Source: an uncultured Mollicutes bacterium (GTDB lineage Bacteria; Bacillota_I; Bacilli_A; Acholeplasmatales; Anaeroplasmataceae). Taken from it: 6,542 nt of DNA. The notes under the pieces are model-generated. The model did no database searches. It was given only the letters and a program-made list of their open reading frames with translations, and had not been told where the DNA came from. The stretch's first letter is position 1, and each line of letters begins with the position of its first letter. The DNA lies in NCBI GenBank assembly GCA_900547045.1, contig URFB01000071.1, positions 1 through 6,542 of the forward strand, written 5' to 3'. The translations under genes and the position numbers were made by a program. Of this stretch, positions 1 through 6,116 are shown one piece after another.

Positions 1-219
1 AAAGAAGAAATAGCATCAATAAATGCTGCATATAATGAATTTAATAATTTATGGAATAAAACAAAATTATTAAATAATGATATTATTAAAAAATATTCAT
101 TAATATTAGATTATGCAATTGAAAAATGAGATATGGATTATTTTAATCCGGAAGCTGAAGGTATAAAGACTAATTCAATGCAAAGAAGAGCTTTAAAGGA
201 ATTAAGAAGGCGCTTTTAA
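1..219 (+). pseudogene. Unidentified ORF 3' end with an in-frame TGA, probably decayed
   Basis: The frame starting at base 1 is open for 42 codons (begins KEEIASINAAYNEF, ends LDYAIEK). It meets TGA at 127-129, then stays open for 29 more codons (DMDYFNPEAEG to LKELRRRF) up to TAA at 217-219. The start lies outside the window. The composition is hydrophilic, rich in Asn, Lys and Glu, with no membrane segment. I do not recognise the family. The TGA may be the true end of the gene, or a nonsense mutation in a decaying gene; the second is favoured because the neighbouring DNA to 673 is clearly decayed. Reading TGA as Trp is unlikely, because the intact genes in this window use TGG. The last 40 or so bases overlap, in another frame, the start of the permease remnant. 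Confidence 0.4.
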
Positions 220-439
220 TCAGTGCGACCGTTAGTGGATATACATCATTGCATACAATATTGGTGCTGGTGGCTTAATTTCAGGCGTTTACACCTTCTT
301 TACAAGAAATACGAGTTCTTATTTTGAAAAGATATTTTTTTGGATATTAATTATATTAATCGTAGTAATTGTTGATACTATTCAGAAGTTTGGACTATAT
401 GTAGCAAAAAAAGTAGATAAACGGAGAATATTAAAATGA
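180..439 (+). pseudogene. Remnant of a MetI-type ABC permease (C-terminal part), frameshifted
   Basis: Bases 210-250 read ALLISATVSGYTSL. Reading then has to shift at about 251, where one base is missing, to continue from GCA at 251: AYNIGAGGLISGVYTFF, a hydrophobic membrane segment (FFWILIILIVVIVDTI), and a basic end (KFGLYVAKKVDKR) before TGA at 437-439. The order matches the end of MetI permeases: a GAGGL motif, a last transmembrane helix, then a tail like LLAKK. The intact MetI at 2152-2859 has the same layout (AGAVGAGGL, then LIVLVIIICIIQAIGTLLAKK). The N-terminal two thirds, including the EAA coupling loop, are absent. The left edge is uncertain, because no family motif is visible before about 200. 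The TGA overlaps the ATG of the next remnant as ATGA, the junction expected in a working operon before decay. Confidence 0.72.
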
Positions 440-673
440 AAAAATTTGGTTTACTTTTTTTGGAAGTGCAGCAGCACTAGGAATATCTTTAGCTTTCACA
501 AGCTGCTTAAATGATAATACAATTAAGTATGTGCATCAACATCACCACATGCTGATGTTTTAACTGATATATTATTATCAGATGATGTTTCTAGCTTCTT
601 TGAAACTAAATATTTAGGTGCAATGGCTTGTTATTCATCCTCACAAATTGATTTAAAATCTTTAATTAAGTAA
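436..673 (+). pseudogene. Remnant of a MetQ/NlpA-type lipoprotein, frameshifted and internally deleted
   Basis: ATG at 436 begins MKKFGLLF and runs into TAG at 478. A shift at the T run 457-461 restores the signal peptide from GGA at 462 (GSAAALGISLAFTSC), whose lipobox FTSC matches that of the intact lipoprotein at 2888. A second shift near 527-530 restores VCASTSPHADVL (from TGT at 530), the start of the mature domain; the PHA(D/E)(I/V)L motif is typical of MetQ just after the first strand. Around 560-575 the reading jumps in frame to LLSDDVSSFFETKYLGAM, the usual C-terminal helix of the family, and ends at TAA 671-673. Roughly 190 residues are missing between the two parts. The gene is not functional. 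It preserves the ordinary N-to-C order, unlike the intact copy downstream. Confidence 0.75.
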
Positions 674-739
674 ACACAGCTTCATTTTTTTATTTTTTGT
701 GATTACTTTTTCTTATCAACAACTATAAAATTTAAAGAT

Positions 740-768
740 TATACAATATAATATTCTAATGCTATAAT
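740..768 (+). promoter_or_regulatory. Probable sigma-A promoter of the metNIQ operon
   Basis: TATAAT at 763-768 is a perfect -10 box. TATACA at 740-745 gives a 4/6 match to the -35 box with 17-base spacing. Transcription would start near 775, just ahead of the T-box leader. A second TATAAT at 747-752 has no good -35 partner. The surrounding DNA is very AT-rich, so chance matches are a real possibility. Confidence 0.55.
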
Positions 769-774
769 ATAAAC

Positions 775-1046
775 GTCTTAGAAATAAGGCATAAAATTAA
801 AAAAATAAACGTAGAAAAGAAGAGTAATTATACTAGACTTTAAGAGAGGCTTTGGTTGGTGAAAAAAGCTAGGAAGGTATAGTGAACATGGTCTTGGAGT
901 TTCACCTTAATTAGCTAAGAGGTGAGGGAGCGCCCTTTACAGCGTTGCGGCTTGATTGAGCTTAAATAGGCTAATTACTAATTAGTGAAAAAAGGTTGGT
1001 ACCACGATATATTCGTCCTTTGTGTATAGCATAAAGGGCTTTTTTT
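775..1046 (+). promoter_or_regulatory. T-box riboswitch leader, probably sensing tRNA(Met)
   Basis: The leader reads the charging state of a tRNA and lets transcription continue when the tRNA is uncharged. Stem I shows an AGTA loop-E strand (about 826-829), TATACT pairing with GGTATA, the AGAGAG element near 844-849, and the distal hairpin GCTTT (849-853)/AAAGC (865-869) enclosing GGTTGGTG. The 3' side of the specifier loop is GTGAACATGG (882-891), giving AUG at 888-890 as the likely specifier. A long helix follows (908-915 with 970-977). The T-box core AAAGGTTGGTACCACG is at 991-1006. Its AAAGG can pair with CCTTT (1017-1021), which is also the 5' arm of the terminator, so the two structures exclude each other. 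The UGGU bulge fits a tRNA with discriminator A, as in tRNA(Met). The class is clear; the specifier rests on position and on the downstream metNI genes. Confidence 0.92.
1015..1046 (+). terminator. Intrinsic terminator of the T-box leader
   Basis: Bases 1015-1025 pair with 1029-1039 in an 11-bp stem that includes three G-U pairs, with a 3-base loop, followed directly by seven T (1040-1046). The 5' arm contains CCTTT, which the antiterminator uses when uncharged tRNA is bound. The hairpin ends 23 bases before the metN start codon. Confidence 0.85.
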
Positions 1047-1069
1047 ATGGTAATGAAAGGATTGATCAT

Positions 1070-2152
1070 ATGATAGAAATTAAGAATTTAGATAAGACCT
1101 ATCATTTAAAAAATACGGATGTTCATGCAATTGATAATGTATCATTATCAATAAATGAAGGTGAGGTATATGGAATTATCGGTTATTCAGGTGCAGGTAA
1201 ATCTTCCCTTGTTAGATGTATTAATTTACTAGAGGTACCTGATAGTGGAGAAATTGAAGTAGATGGGGTAAAGCTTACCTATAATGTTCCTGATGAGCGT
1301 CAGGGTATTCGAATGTGTAAGATTAAAAGCAAGGAGCTTAGAGAGGCTAGAAAGAATATTGGAATGATATTCCAGCACTTTAATTTACTAGATCGCTTAA
1401 CTGTTTTTGAAAACGTTGCTTATCCATTAAAGTATACTGGTCTTACAAAGATACAAATTGAAGAAAAGGTTGATGACCTTTTAAGGCTTGTAGACCTATC
1501 TGAGAAAAGAAATGTTTATCCATCCCAGCTATCTGGTGGCCAAAAGCAAAGAGTTGCAATTGCCCGTGCTCTTGCTAATGACCCTAAGGTATTGCTATCA
1601 GATGAAGCAACCTCAGCTCTTGACCCAGATGCAACTGAATCAATATTAGCCTTACTTAAAAAGCTAAATCGTGAAAGAAATCTTACTATTGTTATTATTA
1701 CTCATGAGATGGCCGTAATTAAGGAAATATGTGATCGTGTAGCAGTAATGGAAAATGGTATGATTGTAGAAGAGGGCGATGTTTATGACGTATTTGCTAA
1801 TCCAAAGCAAGCAATTACAAAGAAATTTATGGCATCAACCTCATCGCTTGGAAAGCTTGAAAAGCTTGAGGAGAAGCATTCAAATATTATTGATGTTAAG
1901 GCAGGTCAAGCCTTAGTTGAACTTCAATTTGGTAAGGAATCAGTTGGAGATGCCCTTATAAGTAAGGCATCAAGAGACTTTAATATTGATATTTCAATTG
2001 TTCTTGCTAACGTTGAAACCCTACATGATAGTCAATTTGGTCGTATTATTGCAATATTTAGTGGAAGTGATGAGGCTATTTCATCTTCAATTGAATATTT
2101 AGAGCAAGCTAATGTAAAGGTTAATATTATAAAGAAAGGAGATAATCAATAA
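1070..2152 (+). CDS. metN: Methionine ABC transporter ATP-binding protein MetN
   Basis: This is the ATPase that powers methionine import from the cytoplasmic face of the membrane. The 360-residue product has all the motifs: Walker A GYSGAGKSS (38-46), Q-loop FQHFNLL (from 101), signature LSGGQ (154-158), Walker B VLLSDEAT with catalytic Glu179, D-loop SALD and switch His212. The stretch GMIFQHFNLL is characteristic of MetN. A C-terminal NIL (ACT-like) domain covers about 275-356; in the family it binds methionine and inhibits transport when the cell is replete. The start is ATG 1070, with AAAGGA at 1056-1061. An upstream GTG at 1022 lies inside the terminator hairpin and is not a start. Compared with E. 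coli MetN, about 13 residues are inserted after the strand VDGVKL (around 71-88). The stop overlaps the metI start by one base (TAATG). Confidence 0.95.
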   Translation: MIEIKNLDKTYHLKNTDVHAIDNVSLSINEGEVYGIIGYSGAGKSSLVRCINLLEVPDSGEIEVDGVKLTYNVPDERQGIRMCKIKSKELREARKNIGMIFQHFNLLDRLTVFENVAYPLKYTGLTKIQIEEKVDDLLRLVDLSEKRNVYPSQLSGGQKQRVAIARALANDPKVLLSDEATSALDPDATESILALLKKLNRERNLTIVIITHEMAVIKEICDRVAVMENGMIVEEGDVYDVFANPKQAITKKFMASTSSLGKLEKLEEKHSNIIDVKAGQALVELQFGKESVGDALISKASRDFNIDISIVLANVETLHDSQFGRIIAIFSGSDEAISSSIEYLEQANVKVNIIKKGDNQ

Positions 2153-2859
2153 TGATTTTAGGACTTTATAGTAAATTATTTCCTAATCTGTCAGCATACA
2201 ATGATATGTTTTGGGAGCAAATTGGGAATACACTAGTTATGTTTTTAGAATCAGGAATTATTTCCTTAGTACTAGGTATCTTTATCGGTATTTTGCTTAC
2301 AATCTTTAAAAAGGATGGTATTAAGCAAAATCGTATCGTTTATAGCATTTTAAGTGTTATAATTAATCTATTTAGATCTATTCCCTTTATAATTCTTATT
2401 ATCTTTTTAATCCCATTTACAAGAGCCATTGTTGGTACAGCAATTGGTGTAAAGGGAGCAATTATTCCTCTTGTGTTTGGTACGGTTCCTTTCTATTCAA
2501 GACAGGTTGAAACAGCTCTTGATAATGTTTCACCAGGAAAGATTGAAGCTGCCAGATCAATGGGAAGTAGTACCTTAGGACTTATTTTTAGAGTCTATTT
2601 AAAGGAAGCCTTACCTGAATTAATTAAGGTAACAACAATTACAGCGATATCTCTTATAGGTCTTACTGCTATGGCAGGTGCCGTAGGGGCTGGTGGTCTT
2701 GGTGATTTTGCGATTACCTTTGGTCAGCAACAAAATCATATGGATATTGTATACGGATGCTTAATTGTTTTAGTAATCATTATTTGTATCATTCAAGCAA
2801 TTGGTACATTACTAGCTAAGAAAACAACTAATAGAGCATTGTTTATAAGAAAAAAATAA
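2152..2859 (+). CDS. metI: Methionine ABC transporter permease MetI
   Basis: This is the membrane-spanning subunit that forms the methionine channel as a homodimer bound to two MetN subunits. The 235-residue length is close to the family's usual 217-230. Hydrophobic helices lie at roughly 30-52, 64-90, 100-113, 160-185 and 199-222, giving the five-helix MetI layout. The cytoplasmic coupling loop carries the EAA motif (EAARSMGS, from 132, and the following LKEALPEL). GAVGAGGLGD near 177-185 and YGCLIVLV are typical of MetI. Start ATG 2152 overlaps the metN stop, and a strong AAAGGAG lies at 2135-2141 inside the end of metN, so translation is probably coupled. The end matches the permease remnant at 180-439 in layout, which suggests that the remnant is a lost paralogue. 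Confidence 0.95.
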   Translation: MILGLYSKLFPNLSAYNDMFWEQIGNTLVMFLESGIISLVLGIFIGILLTIFKKDGIKQNRIVYSILSVIINLFRSIPFIILIIFLIPFTRAIVGTAIGVKGAIIPLVFGTVPFYSRQVETALDNVSPGKIEAARSMGSSTLGLIFRVYLKEALPELIKVTTITAISLIGLTAMAGAVGAGGLGDFAITFGQQQNHMDIVYGCLIVLVIIICIIQAIGTLLAKKTTNRALFIRKK

Positions 2860-2887
2860 ATTTAAAAAAATTAAGGAGAAATTAAAA

Positions 2888-3808
2888 ATGAAAATCAATA
2901 AATTATTATCAGCAGCAGTTCTTGCAGGTGCAGGAGTATTAGCATTTACATCATGTGGTAGCAACGATGCTATTAAAATTTCTATTCCATCTGATGGAAC
3001 TAACCAATGTCGTGGCTTAAAGCTTCTTGAGGCAGCAGGTCTTATTGAAATTGATCCAGCTGCAGGCTTCTCACCAGAACTTAAGGACGTTACAAAATAC
3101 ATTTATAATATTAAGATTGTTCCACAATCAGCTGATACTTTAGCTTCAACCTTAAGTGACTATGGTGCTTCATGTATTAATGGTACATATGCAACAACAG
3201 CAGGCTTTGTACCTTCAAGAGATGGTCTTTTAATTGAAAGTCAATCTGAAACTGGGGATAATCCATATGTAAATATTATCGCAGTTAAGTCAGAAAATAA
3301 GGATAACGCTGATTATAAGAAAATTGCGGATGCATATCATACCCAAATTGTAGCTGAGTATCTTCTTGGAAAATACAAAGAGGCTTACTTCCCATCATTT
3401 AGCTACGAGGCTAAGAGCTCACAAGAGTATAGTCAAACTGTAAGTACAATCGACACATATGCATCAACTACAAAAAATAATACCTATTCTAAGACAGTAA
3501 AGATTGGTGTATGTGGAGCTAAAAATGAGTATTGGAATGCTGTACAATATGTGCTTGACCAAGAAAATGCTGGTATTAAGCTAGAACTTGTAACATTTAG
3601 TGCTTACAATTTGCCAAACTCAGCCTTAGAGTCAAAGGAAATTGATTTAAATGCCTTCCAGCATAAAGCATATTTAAATAATGAAATTAGTGCAAATAAT
3701 TATCATATTGAGGCCTTAGCCGATACTTTAATTGCACCACTTACAATCTATTCAAAGGCTTATAGCTCTCTTGATGCTTTAAAGGAAGCTGCAGGCTTAA
3801 AAAAATAA
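2888..3808 (+). CDS. MetQ/NlpA-family substrate-binding lipoprotein with circularly permuted domain order
   Basis: This is the likely methionine-capturing subunit of the MetNI transporter, anchored outside the cell membrane. Residues 1-23 are a lipoprotein signal peptide (K-rich start, hydrophobic core, lipobox FTSC, Cys23). The mature part is a MetQ protein in rotated order. Residues 29-171 are the normally second half: KISIP, TNQCR (Arg42), LLEAAGLI, INGTYA (Asn98), NPYVNIIAV (Asn129), and the C-terminal helix IVAEYLLGKYKEAYFPSF. Residues 172-202 are a linker rich in Ser, Thr and Tyr. Residues 203-306 are the normally first half: TVKIGVC, KLELVTFSAY, EIDLNAFQHKAYL, APLTIYSK and SSLDAL, followed by the stop. 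Family proteins run from VKIGV through SLDEL into the AIPNDPTN region, so the new ends fall at the first lobe crossover. Motifs known to line the ligand pocket are kept in both halves. Its length of 306 exceeds the usual 270-290 by about the linker. AAGGAG at 2873-2878 supports the start. Family is sure; ligand is inferred from metNI and the T-box. Confidence 0.9.
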   Translation: MKINKLLSAAVLAGAGVLAFTSCGSNDAIKISIPSDGTNQCRGLKLLEAAGLIEIDPAAGFSPELKDVTKYIYNIKIVPQSADTLASTLSDYGASCINGTYATTAGFVPSRDGLLIESQSETGDNPYVNIIAVKSENKDNADYKKIADAYHTQIVAEYLLGKYKEAYFPSFSYEAKSSQEYSQTVSTIDTYASTTKNNTYSKTVKIGVCGAKNEYWNAVQYVLDQENAGIKLELVTFSAYNLPNSALESKEIDLNAFQHKAYLNNEISANNYHIEALADTLIAPLTIYSKAYSSLDALKEAAGLKK

Positions 3809-3824
3809 TATATAATTAATTAAG

Positions 3825-3851
3825 ATGGAGGTGAAGCTTTTTAGCAAATAA
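3825..3851 (+). other. Eight-codon mini-ORF over the ribosome binding site of the M20 gene
   Basis: ATG at 3825 opens the frame MEVKLFSK and stops at TAA 3849-3851, one base before the ATG of the M20 gene at 3853. It spans the only strong Shine-Dalgarno sequence here (GGAGGTG, 3827-3833), which lies 19 bases from the M20 ATG, far more than the usual 5-10. The mini-ORF has no ribosome site of its own. It could couple translation to the M20 gene or be a chance reading. No in-frame ATG, GTG or TTG lies between the Shine-Dalgarno and 3853. Confidence 0.25.
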
Positions 3852-3852
3852 T

Positions 3853-5040
3853 ATGAGTATTTTAGATATAATAAAAGAAGAAGTAAAAAATGATCATGAA
3901 TATGTAGTTGGACTACGTCGTTATTTTCACAGTCATCCTGAACTACCTAGACAGGAATTTAATACAGCAAAGAAAATTGAAGAGGAGCTAGATAAGCTTG
4001 GAATTGCTCATAAAAGAGTTGATGAAACCGGAATTTATGCCGAAATTATTGGAAATCATCCGGGAAAAACAATTTTACTTAGAGCTGATATTGATGCACT
4101 TCCTATTCATGAAAAGAATGAAGCTTCCTATAAAAGCCAAAATGAGGGTGTAATGCACGCTTGTGGCCATGACGCTCATGCGGCAGGATTACTTGGAGCT
4201 TGTCGTATTTTAGTTAATCATAAGGATGATATTTATGGTAAGATTGTAATTAACTTCCAGCAGGCTGAGGAAATTGGCTATGGAGCCCGTCAATTTATTG
4301 ATCGTGGCCTTGTCAAAAATGTTGATCGTACATTTGGAATGCATATTGCATCCAATATTGAAACAGGCTATATTTCTTTAACTCCTGGTCCAAATAACGC
4401 ATCTGTTGATTGGTTTAAAATCAGTGTTAAGGGTAAGGCTGCACATGTATCAACTCCCCAGGCTGGTGTTGATGCCTTATATATTGCATCTCAAATTGTT
4501 TGTAGCATTCAAGGAATTGTTTCAAGATTATCATCACCAATGGATAATGTCCTTGTAGGAATTGGTCGTCTTGAGGCTGGACAGGCATATAATATTGTTG
4601 CACCTAGTGCTCAAATGGAAGGAACTGTTCGTTGCCTTACACCTGAGGTAAGAAGGAAGACAAAGGAGGCAATTGAAAGAATTGCATCTAATGTTGCTAG
4701 CTCATATGGTGGTGAGGTTTCATTTGAATGGAAGGATTTCACATCTCCTTTAATTAATGATAAGGAATCATGCCTTGAGGCTTCTGAGGTTGCTAAGAAA
4801 TTTTTAGGTACTGATCATATTATTACAAACCGTGAGCCAGCTCTTGGTGGCGATGATATGGCTGAATATATTATTGCAGCTCCAGGCTGCTATGGTTTTG
4901 TTGGTTCTCACAAGAAGGGGGATCCTAAAACTGGTGTGGCTCATCATAATGAATACTTTGATATTGATGAGGATTGCTTGCTTGTATCCGTTGCAATGTA
5001 TGTAGGATATGCTATTGATTACCTAAGCAAAAATAAATAA
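3853..5040 (+). CDS. M20-family metal-dependent amidohydrolase (aminoacylase/hippurate hydrolase-like)
   Basis: The predicted cytoplasmic enzyme hydrolyses an N-acyl amino acid, or a similar amide, to free amino acid. At 395 residues it is a full-length member of the M20D group. Metal-site motifs are all present: RADIDALP (77-84), HACGHDAH (102-109, with Cys104 and His106 as ligands), QQAEE (136-140, with the catalytic and metal-binding Glu pair), GMH (His164) and the C-terminal AHHNEYFD (His364/365). The dimerisation lid domain lies at about 184-295 (WFKISVKGKAAH, then VGIGRLEAGQAYNIVA). There is no signal peptide. It is the last gene of the T-box unit, 44 bases after the lipoprotein gene and before a terminator. 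A similar M20 gene sits among metQ-metN genes in streptococci. The substrate may be an N-acylated methionine imported by MetNI, but this is inferred from context only. The Shine-Dalgarno is oddly far from the ATG. Confidence 0.92.
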   Translation: MSILDIIKEEVKNDHEYVVGLRRYFHSHPELPRQEFNTAKKIEEELDKLGIAHKRVDETGIYAEIIGNHPGKTILLRADIDALPIHEKNEASYKSQNEGVMHACGHDAHAAGLLGACRILVNHKDDIYGKIVINFQQAEEIGYGARQFIDRGLVKNVDRTFGMHIASNIETGYISLTPGPNNASVDWFKISVKGKAAHVSTPQAGVDALYIASQIVCSIQGIVSRLSSPMDNVLVGIGRLEAGQAYNIVAPSAQMEGTVRCLTPEVRRKTKEAIERIASNVASSYGGEVSFEWKDFTSPLINDKESCLEASEVAKKFLGTDHIITNREPALGGDDMAEYIIAAPGCYGFVGSHKKGDPKTGVAHHNEYFDIDEDCLLVSVAMYVGYAIDYLSKNK

Positions 5041-5067
5041 AAAAAGTAGCTTCGGCTATTTTTTTTT
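5041..5067 (+). terminator. Operon terminator with UUCG tetraloop
   Basis: TAGC (5047-5050) and GCTA (5055-5058) enclose the loop TTCG, giving the very stable C(UUCG)G hairpin. A G-U pair and an A5/T5 extension (5041-5045 with 5060-5064) lengthen the stem, and the T run continues to 5067. It follows the M20 stop codon directly and closes the metNIQ transcription unit. The flanking A and T runs could also terminate transcription from the other strand. Confidence 0.88.
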
Positions 5068-5078
5068 GTGAATAACTG

Positions 5079-5087
5079 TGATATTAT
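5079..5087 (+). promoter_or_regulatory. Possible extended -10 promoter of the LysR gene
   Basis: TGATATTAT (5079-5087) fits the extended -10 pattern TGnTATAAT with one mismatch. No -35 box is visible, since the DNA upstream is the terminator T run. A transcript starting near 5094 would include the Shine-Dalgarno at 5098 but not the GTG at 5068. This agrees with translation from ATG 5110. Confidence 0.35.
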
Positions 5088-5109
5088 TAGAATGTTTGGA
5101 GCTGATGAT

Positions 5110-6018
5110 ATGACACTACAACAACTAAGATATGTTATAACAATAGCTAAAAGTGGCAGTATGCATACAGCTGCTGATGAGCTTTTTATAACCCAGCCTA
5201 ATTTGTCTAAGGCAATTAAGGATTTAGAACTTGAGATGGGTATTACGATTTTTAATAGAACTAATAAGGGTGTTTTATTAACTGATGATGGTACTAAATT
5301 TTTATCATATGCAAGACAGGTAGTAGAGCAAGCTAATTTATTAGAAGGAATTTATAAAAATAAGGAAAGCATTAAAAGAATCTTTGCGATTTCATCACAG
5401 CATTATGGCTTTGTCGTAAATGCCTTTGTAAAACTTGTAGAAACACTTGGTAAGGATACATATGAGTTTTCCTTAAGAGAGTGTAAAACCTATGATGTTA
5501 TAAATGATGTTAAGGATGGAAGAAGCGAGCTTGGTGTAATTTATTTTTCGAAATTTAACTCAGAGATTATGAAAAAGGTAATTTCTTCTAATGGACTTTC
5601 CTATGAATTTTTATTTGAAGCTAAGCCTCACGTTCTTTTAAGCAAGAATCATCCTCTTGCGGACAAAGAAAGCTTAAGCCTTGCGGATTTAGATAAGTGT
5701 CCAAGATTAAGCTATGATCAGGGTCTTAATAATTCATTTTATTATTCTGAGGAGCCTCATGCTCTAGAAAGTGTATCTAAGGCGATCGTAGTATCCGATA
5801 GGGCAACCCTATTTAATATATTAATTGGCCTTAATGGTTATACAATATCATCAGGTATGATTTCCTCAAGCCTTGATGGAGATAATATTATTTCTATTCC
5901 TCTTGAGACAGATGAAATAATGGATTTGGTTTATATTTATGATAGTGAAAAGCCAATGAAGGCTATAACAAAGCAATATTTAGATATTTTAAAGGAATAT
6001 ATTAATGGTCATGCCTAA
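5110..6018 (+). CDS. LysR-type transcriptional regulator
   Basis: This is a DNA-binding regulator of the LysR family; the 302-residue length is standard. The N-terminal winged helix-turn-helix is clear: MTLQQLRYVITIAKSGSM, then HTAADELFITQPNLSKAIKDLE (recognition helix at about 29-40), and the wing FNRTNKGVLLTDDG (about 48-61). A linker helix (about 62-90) and a two-lobed effector-binding domain follow, with LLSKNHPLADKESLSLADL as a typical segment. The start is ATG 5110 with GGAG at 5098-5101, because the family begins exactly at MTLQQLRY. The GTG at 5068 would add 14 non-family residues and abuts the terminator. It lies after the metNIQ terminator on the same strand, so it is probably a separate unit. 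Effector and targets are unknown. LysR proteins control methionine and cysteine genes in several Bacillota, but here the T-box already explains operon control. Confidence 0.93.
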   Translation: MTLQQLRYVITIAKSGSMHTAADELFITQPNLSKAIKDLELEMGITIFNRTNKGVLLTDDGTKFLSYARQVVEQANLLEGIYKNKESIKRIFAISSQHYGFVVNAFVKLVETLGKDTYEFSLRECKTYDVINDVKDGRSELGVIYFSKFNSEIMKKVISSNGLSYEFLFEAKPHVLLSKNHPLADKESLSLADLDKCPRLSYDQGLNNSFYYSEEPHALESVSKAIVVSDRATLFNILIGLNGYTISSGMISSSLDGDNIISIPLETDEIMDLVYIYDSEKPMKAITKQYLDILKEYINGHA

Positions 6019-6064
6019 TAAAAATTTATTTTTTTACAAATTTTTAAAAAAATAAAAAAAGTTC

Positions 6065-6093
6065 TTGCAATCTTGTTTTCTATATGGTATTAT
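6065..6093 (+). promoter_or_regulatory. Promoter of the tRNA-Glu gene
   Basis: TTGCAA (6065-6070) and TATTAT (6088-6093) are separated by 17 bases, and TG at 6085-6086 makes an extended -10 (TGGTATTAT). Transcription would start near 6100, about 17 bases before the tRNA. It is the best-matched promoter in the window, as expected for a tRNA gene. Confidence 0.75.
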
Positions 6094-6116
6094 ATAAAAG
6101 CAACAAGCAAGAAAAT

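Noticed and set aside
1..673. Mycoplasma code (TGA as Trp) as the explanation for broken frames
   Set aside because: The breaks are mostly frameshifts, and the intact genes use TGG for Trp without internal TGA.
1022..1069. Upstream GTG start for metN
   Set aside because: It sits inside the T-box terminator hairpin and adds 16 residues foreign to MetN. ATG 1070 has a well-spaced AAAGGA and begins at the family's N-terminus.
2812..3102. Open frame of 96 codons on the minus strand
   Set aside because: It lies opposite the end of metI and the start of the lipoprotein gene, has no recognisable motif or ribosome site, and is a shadow of the plus-strand genes.
5068..5109. Upstream GTG start for the LysR gene
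   Set aside because: It directly abuts the terminator T run and has no ribosome site; the LysR domain starts exactly at ATG 5110.
6025..6056. Perfect A/T-only inverted repeat after the LysR gene, as a terminator
   Set aside because: The 11-bp stem is made only of A-T pairs and is not followed by a T run, so it is weak and could be a by-product of base composition.
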